A DNA stretch of 64,000 bases from Chakrabartia godavariana (GTDB lineage Bacteria > Pseudomonadota > Alphaproteobacteria > Sphingomonadales > Sphingomonadaceae), in NCBI GenBank assembly GCA_005518185.1, contig RKSN01000003.1, positions 434,001 through 498,000 on the forward strand. The letters are read 5' to 3'. Positions 58,799 through 64,000 of the stretch are shown piece by piece; within the stretch, counting starts at the first letter, position 1; every line of letters begins with the position of its first letter. Below the pieces are notes generated by a model. That model was not told the origin of the DNA and ran no database searches. It saw nothing but the letters and a program-made list of their open reading frames with translations. The position numbers and the translations under genes are program-made.

Positions 58799-60388
58799 AT
58801 GTCGGATGAGGGTCTTTTCATCGGTGTTGGCGGCGGTCAGCGTCAGGTCATCAACTTCAAGCGGGCGAACCGCCACGGCCTGATTGCAGGGGCGACGGGC
58901 ACCGGGAAGACGGTGACGCTCCAGGGCATGGCCGAAGGTTTTTCCAAGGCGGGCGTGCCTGTCTTCGTGTCCGACGTGAAGGGCGATCTCTCCGGCATGG
59001 CGATGGCCGGATCACCCACCACCAAGACGCACGAGATCTTCGCCGCGCGCTCGGCGGAGATCGGCGATACCGAATGGGCCTATGCCGACAACCCGGTGCA
59101 ATTCTGGGACCTGTTCGGGGAACAGGGTCACCCGATCCGCACCACGGTGTCCGAAATGGGGCCGCTGCTCCTGTCACGGCTGATGGACCTCAACGAAGTG
59201 CAGGAAGGTGTGCTCACCATTGCCTTCCACGTCGCCGACAAGGAAGGGCTGCTGCTCCTCGATCTGGATGATCTCCAGACAATGCTGGTCAACATTGCGG
59301 ACCGCGCCGATGAGCTTGCGGTGACCTATGGCAATGTCTCCAAGGCGAGCGTGGGCACGATCCAGCGCTCGCTCCTCCAGCTGCGCAGCCAGGGTGGCGA
59401 CAAGTTTTTCGGCGAACCCGCGCTCGACCTCGACGACTTCTTCGTCACCGACGACAAGGGCCGGGGTATCATCAACATCCTCGCTGCCGACAAGCTGATG
59501 GCGAGCCCCAAGCTCTATTCGACCTTCCTGCTCTGGCTGCTGTCCGAACTGTTCGAAACGCTTCCCGAAGTGGGGGATCCGGACAAGCCAAAGCTCGTCT
59601 TTTTCTTCGATGAAGCCCACCTTCTGTTCAACGATGCGCCCAAGGCGCTGGTGGAAAAGATCGAACAGGTCGTCCGCCTGATCCGTTCCAAGGGCGTCGG
59701 CGTCTATTTCATCACGCAGAACCCGATCGACATCCCGGAATCGGTTGCAGGCCAGCTGTCCAACCGGGTGCAGCATGCGCTGCGCGCCTTCACGCCCAAG
59801 GATGAAAAGGCGATCAAGTCGGCCGCCGAAACCTTCCGCGCCAACCCCGATGTCGATGTGGCGAAGGCGATCATTGAACTGCGCGTCGGCGAAGCGCTGG
59901 TGTCCGTCCTGCAGGCCGATGGCTCGCCGACGCCGGTCGAGCGCACCCTCATCAAGGCGCCCTGTTCCCGCGTGGGGCCGGTTACGCCGCAGGAGCGTGC
60001 GATCATGATCCAGACCGATGCCGTCGGCGCCAAATATGACACGCTGATCGACCGCGAGTCGGCCGAGGAAATCATCCTTGCCAAACGCGAACAGGCCAAT
60101 GCCGCCGCCGCGCAGGCCGCCGCTGCGACCGAGGCTGAAAAGCAGGCGGCGCTGGCCGCCAAGGAACAGGCCAAGGCCGATGCCATCGCCGCGCGCGAGG
60201 CCGCCCGCATCGCCAAGGAGCAGGAACGCGAAGCGGCGCGCGCCGCGCGGGAAGCCGCCAAGCCGAGCTTTGCCGAAAAGATGGTCGAATCCGCCGCGCG
60301 CTCTGCTGCGACGTCGGTGGGCCGCAAGATTGCTGGCAACCTGGGTGGGCAGCTGCTGCGCGGGATTCTGGGCGGCCTGTTCAAATAG
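58799..60388 (+). CDS. HerA-like ATPase (DUF853/YjgR family)
   Basis: A 529-residue P-loop ATPase of the HerA/FtsK superfamily: Walker [11 protein letters not shown] (31-40) and Walker [13 protein letters not shown], with an arginine-finger-like segment after it. Residues from about 430 on form an Ala/Glu/Lys-rich coiled coil, followed by a Gly-rich C-terminus ([19 protein letters not shown]). E. coli YjgR is a family member of unknown role. No NurA-type nuclease is adjacent. The start at MSDEGLF follows AGGAAAGG. Confidence 0.88.
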   Translation: MSDEGLFIGVGGGQRQVINFKRANRHGLIAGATGTGKTVTLQGMAEGFSKAGVPVFVSDVKGDLSGMAMAGSPTTKTHEIFAARSAEIGDTEWAYADNPVQFWDLFGEQGHPIRTTVSEMGPLLLSRLMDLNEVQEGVLTIAFHVADKEGLLLLDLDDLQTMLVNIADRADELAVTYGNVSKASVGTIQRSLLQLRSQGGDKFFGEPALDLDDFFVTDDKGRGIINILAADKLMASPKLYSTFLLWLLSELFETLPEVGDPDKPKLVFFFDEAHLLFNDAPKALVEKIEQVVRLIRSKGVGVYFITQNPIDIPESVAGQLSNRVQHALRAFTPKDEKAIKSAAETFRANPDVDVAKAIIELRVGEALVSVLQADGSPTPVERTLIKAPCSRVGPVTPQERAIMIQTDAVGAKYDTLIDRESAEEIILAKREQANAAAAQAAAATEAEKQAALAAKEQAKADAIAAREAARIAKEQEREAARAAREAAKPSFAEKMVESAARSAATSVGRKIAGNLGGQLLRGILGGLFK

Positions 60389-60485
60389 GCTGGTGAAACT
60401 GACAGGCGGCGCAGATCGGCCTTGATCTGCACCGCCTTCCACTTCATCCCCTCGGGTCAAAGAGAAAAGACTTCAAGGAGAAGAT

Positions 60486-61769
60486 GTGGTGTCTGCACCT
60501 GTCCTGCCGGGCGATGTCGCCAAGGCGCTGACCGATCCCAAGGCCTATGGCGAATGGGACGGGCTCCACGAAAAGTTCGCCTGGGCGCGCGCCAATGCGC
60601 CGCTCGCGGTGGCGGAGGTGCCCGATTACGACCCGTTCTGGGCGGTCACACGCCATGCCGACATCATGGAGGTCAGCCGCAACAACAAGCTTTTCGCCTC
60701 GGGGGTGCGCCAGACGACGCTGACCATGCGCGCGATTGACCAGCTCGTCCGCTCGCAGATTCCCGACGGCCATCTGGTCAAATCGCTGGTGCAGATGGAT
60801 GCGCCCGACCACATGAAATACCGGCTGCTCACGCAGACCTGGTTCATGCCCAAGAACCTCCGCCTGATTGAGGACCGCATCCGCGAGATTGCGCGCGAGA
60901 CGGTGGAGCACATGCTGTCATTGGACGGCGAATGCGATTTCGCCCGCGACGTCGCGCTGCATTATCCGCTGCGCGTCGTGATGAACATTCTGGGCGTCCC
61001 GCGCGAGGATGAGCCGCGGATGCTGATGCTGACGCAGCAGCTGTTCGGATCGACCGATCCTGAACTCAACCGCGACAAGGCAGAGATCACCGATCCCGTC
61101 GCGGGCCTTCAGATGCTGCGCTACGTGATCGCGGACTTTGAAAACTACTTCAAGGATCTGACCGCCAGCCGCCGCCAGTCTCCGCAGGAAGACGTCGCCA
61201 CCGTGCTTGCGAATTCGACCGTCAATGGCGCGCCGATCCCCGACCGCGAACTCAATGGCTATTACATCATCGTGGCCACTGCCGGACATGACACGACGTC
61301 GGCGTCCACGGCGGGCGCGATGATGGAACTCGCGCGCAACCCGGCGCTGTTCGAACGCTATCGCGCGGCGGAGACGGATAAGGCGGGTCTCATCGAAGAG
61401 GCGGTCCGCTGGACGACGCCGGTGCAGCACTTCATGCGCTCGGCCGTCGAGGACACCGAACTCAACGGACAGAAGATCAAGGCCGGTGACTGGATGATGC
61501 TCTGCTACGCGTCGGGCAACCGCGATGAAGCGGTCTTTGCCGACCCCTTCACTTTCAATCCGGACCGCGCGCCCAACACGCAGATCGGCTTTGGCTTTGG
61601 CGGGCATGTCTGCCTTGGCCAGCACCTCGCGCGGATGGAAATGCGCATCCTGATGGAAGAGCTGCTGCCGCGTCTCTCGTCGGTGGAACTGACCGGGGAA
61701 CCGGCGCGCGTCGAGTCGGTGTTCGTCGGCGGGCTGAAGCGCCTGCCAATCCGCTTCAAGGCCGCCTGA
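60486..61769 (+). CDS. Cytochrome P450
   Basis: A 427-residue soluble bacterial P450. The I-helix is ATAGHDTTSAS, the ExxR motif is in IEEAVRW, and the heme-ligating Cys (about residue 376) is in FGFGGHVCLGQHLARMEM. It starts with GTG (60486 or 60489) after AAGGAGA. No ferredoxin or reductase gene is near, so redox partners must come from elsewhere. The substrate is unknown; fatty acid, steroid or terpenoid hydroxylation are all possible. Confidence 0.93.
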   Translation: MVSAPVLPGDVAKALTDPKAYGEWDGLHEKFAWARANAPLAVAEVPDYDPFWAVTRHADIMEVSRNNKLFASGVRQTTLTMRAIDQLVRSQIPDGHLVKSLVQMDAPDHMKYRLLTQTWFMPKNLRLIEDRIREIARETVEHMLSLDGECDFARDVALHYPLRVVMNILGVPREDEPRMLMLTQQLFGSTDPELNRDKAEITDPVAGLQMLRYVIADFENYFKDLTASRRQSPQEDVATVLANSTVNGAPIPDRELNGYYIIVATAGHDTTSASTAGAMMELARNPALFERYRAAETDKAGLIEEAVRWTTPVQHFMRSAVEDTELNGQKIKAGDWMMLCYASGNRDEAVFADPFTFNPDRAPNTQIGFGFGGHVCLGQHLARMEMRILMEELLPRLSSVELTGEPARVESVFVGGLKRLPIRFKAA

Positions 61770-62861
61770 TCAGGCCGCCACGGCGAGCGGCACAGCGGCG
61801 GAGGCGGCGGCTCTGGCCCGCAGGCGATAATGTTCGTCGGCGGGGCGCGGCTCCCCGAGCAGCAGGCCCTGCCCCAGTTCGCACCCGGCGAGCTTGGCGA
61901 TGACGAGCTGGTCGACTTCCTCAATCCCTTCGGCGAGCACTTCGATGCCGAGCTTGTGCGCCATGCCGGCCACAGCTTCGACGATGGTGCGGCTTTCCGG
62001 GCGCCAGGCGATCTCGGAGATGAACTTGCGGTCGATCTTGATCTTGTCGAACGGGAAAGCGAGCAGATAGGCGAAGGAGGCATGGCCCATGCCGAAATCG
62101 TCGAGCGCGATGCGGATGCCCATGTCGCGCAGCGCCTTCAGCGTATCGCGCGCAGTGCCGCTGTCGTCGAGCATCGCGGTCTCGGTCACTTCGATCTCAA
62201 GGCGCGCCGGGCTGAGGCCGCTGTCGGCCAGCGCGGCGCGGACCATATCGACAAAGCCGGGCGTTGTTATCTGGACGGCGGAGGCGTTGACCGAGACAAA
62301 CAGGCTGCTGTCCCAATTGGCGGCTTCGCGGCAGGCTTCGGCCATTACCCAGGCCCCGACGGGGACGATGAGGCCGGACATTTCGGCCGCCTCAACGAAG
62401 CGCGTCGGCATGATCAGGCCGAACTGCGGATGATCCCAGCGCAGCAGCGCTTCATAACCGATCGTCTTGCCCGAGGAGAGGCGCGCCAGCGGCTGATAGA
62501 CAAGGCGCAGCTCGCCATGGCCAAGCGCAGCCGACAGGTCCTGCTGCAGGCGGGCCTCAATGGTGAGCGCGGGTGCCTCGGCGGGGGGGGGCTGGGTCGT
62601 GGAGGCGGACGCGGCGTCCTCGGTGCCGTCGATGCGGACCGAATCCCGTCGGGATGACAGGCGAAACAGGACAAGTGCGGCGACGAAGAGCAGCGCCGAG
62701 GCGAGGAGGAGCTGGCTGCGGCCCATCACAAGGCCCAGGACGAACACGCCAAGAGCGCCGATATGCGCCAGAAGAAGCGGCACAAGGTGCGCTGCGTGCG
62801 TGCCCAGGCTGTGGCTGGGGCCTTCTGCAATCCGGCTCGGCATTGATGCGGTGTCCAACAT
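61770..62861 (-). CDS. EAL domain cyclic-di-GMP phosphodiesterase
   Basis: A 363-residue protein. Two N-terminal membrane helices (about 27-67) are followed by a linker with Pro91-93 and then a complete EAL domain: YEALLRW, FVSVNASA, EVTETAML, ALDDFGMG, KIDRKFI and LAEGIEE. The residues needed for metal binding and catalysis appear present, so activity is likely. A C9 run in the linker (62583-62591) could shift the frame. The start MLDTASM at 62861 follows AGGGGGAAG. Confidence 0.9.
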   Translation of the reverse strand: MLDTASMPSRIAEGPSHSLGTHAAHLVPLLLAHIGALGVFVLGLVMGRSQLLLASALLFVAALVLFRLSSRRDSVRIDGTEDAASASTTQPPPAEAPALTIEARLQQDLSAALGHGELRLVYQPLARLSSGKTIGYEALLRWDHPQFGLIMPTRFVEAAEMSGLIVPVGAWVMAEACREAANWDSSLFVSVNASAVQITTPGFVDMVRAALADSGLSPARLEIEVTETAMLDDSGTARDTLKALRDMGIRIALDDFGMGHASFAYLLAFPFDKIKIDRKFISEIAWRPESRTIVEAVAGMAHKLGIEVLAEGIEEVDQLVIAKLAGCELGQGLLLGEPRPADEHYRLRARAAASAAVPLAVAA

Positions 62862-62973
62862 GGTTCTTCCCCCTGTTGAAAACACGCTGCGGCGGCGCGG
62901 CCCGCACCTCAACTCCGTCAAATTACGGGGGTGTCTCAGATACTTGTCGAACCGGAGGCGTTAAGGATGTGCG

Positions 62974-63420
62974 CTAACCGCGTCCGCGGTAGCCGGGCAC
63001 GCCCTGTTCGGGCACCCAAACCCCCTTGGGAGGCTCACCCGATTGCCAGAACACGTCGATGGGGATGCCACCGCGCGGATACCAATATCCGCCGATGCGG
63101 AGCCAGATCGGAGACATCTCCTGAAACAGCCGCTGCCCGATTCCCACCGTACAGTCCTCATGAAAGGCGGCATGGTTGCGGAACGACCCGAGGAAAAGCT
63201 TCAGCGACTTCGATTCGACAATCGAGTCGCCGGGCACATAATCGATCACGATATGCGCAAAATCGGGCTGTCCGGTGACGGGGCACAGCGACGTGAACTC
63301 CGGCGACACGAAGCGCACGAGATAGGGCGACCCGGGGCGCGGATTGGCCGGATAGTCGAGAACCGCCTCTTCGGGCGTGGCAGGCAGCGCGCTGACCTGC
63401 CCCAGATGCTTCATCGTCAT
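62974..63420 (-). CDS. queF: NADPH-dependent 7-cyano-7-deazaguanine reductase
   Basis: A 148-residue unimodular QueF that reduces preQ0 to preQ1 in queuosine synthesis. Catalytic Cys46 and Asp53 are in [11 protein letters not shown], the NADPH motif is ESKSLKLF (69-76), and His87 is in FHEDC. MTMKHLG offers two starts, 63420 and 63414. I saw no preQ1 riboswitch in the 5' gap. Confidence 0.95.
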   Translation of the reverse strand: MTMKHLGQVSALPATPEEAVLDYPANPRPGSPYLVRFVSPEFTSLCPVTGQPDFAHIVIDYVPGDSIVESKSLKLFLGSFRNHAAFHEDCTVGIGQRLFQEMSPIWLRIGGYWYPRGGIPIDVFWQSGEPPKGVWVPEQGVPGYRGRG

Positions 63421-63522
63421 GGCGTTCCTTTAGGCGAGGCGCCCCGCCTTGGCCACACCCGTCTCGACCTGCCTCTTGGGTCAGGTTAGGCTGGCCTCGG
63501 ATCAACAAGGAGACTCGGCATC

Positions 63523-64000
63523 ATGGACCAGCTTGTCACAACCGAATGGCTCGCCAATGAACTTGGCGCATCGGACCTGCGCGTGGTGGATGCGACCATG
63601 TTCCTGCCGAGCGACAATCGGAACGCTGTGGCCGAGTTCGAGGCCGGGCATATTCCGGGTGCCGTCTTCATGGACCTGTCGGAAATCGTCGACACCGCCA
63701 ATCCGCTGCCCATGATGCTGCCGGGCGCGGAGAAGTTTGCGAGCCGGATGCAGTCCTTGGGCCTCGGCGATGGCAGCCGGATCGTCATCTACGACAACAG
63801 CCCGTGGAAGAGCGCGCCCCGCGCCTGGTGGATGCTCTCGCAGGTGTTCGGTGCGCACGTCGTGGCCGTGCTTGATGGCGGGCTCGCCAAATGGACGGCG
63901 GAAGGCCGCCCGCTCGAAAGTGGCAAGCCGACGATCCGCCATCGGCACTTCACGGCGTGGAAGAATGACAAGGTCGTGCGCGACAAGGCGCAGATGCGCG
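63523..64000 (+). CDS. sseA: 3-mercaptopyruvate/thiosulfate sulfurtransferase (N-terminal part)
   Basis: The gene runs off the right edge after 159 codons. The visible part is the N-terminal rhodanese domain: VTTEWLANELGASDLRVVDA, FEAGHIPGAVFMDL and IVIYDNSP...APRAWWML. The catalytic Cys of this two-domain family lies in the C-terminal domain, outside the window, so SseA versus thiosulfate preference cannot be judged. AAGGAG is ten bases before the ATG. Confidence 0.9.
   Translation, partial: MDQLVTTEWLANELGASDLRVVDATMFLPSDNRNAVAEFEAGHIPGAVFMDLSEIVDTANPLPMMLPGAEKFASRMQSLGLGDGSRIVIYDNSPWKSAPRAWWMLSQVFGAHVVAVLDGGLAKWTAEGRPLESGKPTIRHRHFTAWKNDKVVRDKAQMR

Overview
The window is a GC-rich stretch of chromosome from an alphaproteobacterium, almost certainly of the order Sphingomonadales. 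The evidence is the gene content (a phasin of the MTEETTNTT type, DUF1491 and DUF6489 proteins, TrcR/DUF1013, MmcB, SleB-like hydrolase, a CBP3-type ubiquinol-cytochrome c chaperone) and the order hemE / ppsR-maf-aroE-coaE-dnaQ. I see no insertion sequence, prophage or CRISPR array. Coding density is very high, with many 1-4 base start/stop overlaps.

Layout. 1-3.3 kb (minus strand): a phasin fragment, a GNAT enzyme and two acyl-CoA dehydrogenases, divergent from an MFS transporter across a perfect 16-bp palindrome. 4.7-13.7 kb: glnD, a TPR/Asp-Asn hydroxylase, mutS and a malic enzyme-phosphotransacetylase fusion. 13.7-24.5 kb: bamE, a cytochrome bc1 chaperone, DUF177, metX-metW, hisC-tyrA, ftsE-ftsX-ydcF-plsC, a zinc-ribbon protein and a MATE exporter. 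A tRNA-Leu(GAG) lies at 24.65 kb. 24.8-29.6 kb (minus strand): a four-gene chaperone-usher-like surface-fibre locus with two DUF4402 subunits. It is divergent from a type III polyketide synthase / methyltransferase / flavoprotein operon (29.7-32.5 kb). 32.5-37.4 kb: msrB, a class A penicillin-binding protein, small metalloproteins, an SCO protein and an ankyrin protein.

37.4-53.9 kb is the replication-origin and segregation region. It holds parB-parA-rsmG-mnmG-mnmE with four near-perfect parS palindromes, then repair and hydrolase genes, tandem TerC proteins, rho, hemJ and hemE. A 301-bp gap at 50101-50401 has DnaA boxes, an AT-rich segment and seven GANTC sites. To its right, ppsR-maf-aroE-coaE-dnaQ run the other way. 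Gene direction switches here from mostly minus to mostly plus, as expected of a bidirectional origin (Caulobacter Cori also lies next to hemE). 54-64 kb: hpf, ptsN, DUF1491, sleB-like, mmcB, a metallo-beta-lactamase-fold protein, trcR with a terminator-like leader hairpin, a HerA-like ATPase, a P450, an EAL phosphodiesterase with a C9 tract, queF and a truncated sulfurtransferase.

The best candidates for less-described biology are the DUF4402 chaperone-usher-like locus and the type III PKS operon that share an 80-bp divergent control region, the origin with its clustered methylation sites, the parS cluster, and the trcR leader hairpin. Several families of REP-like hairpins fill otherwise empty gaps.
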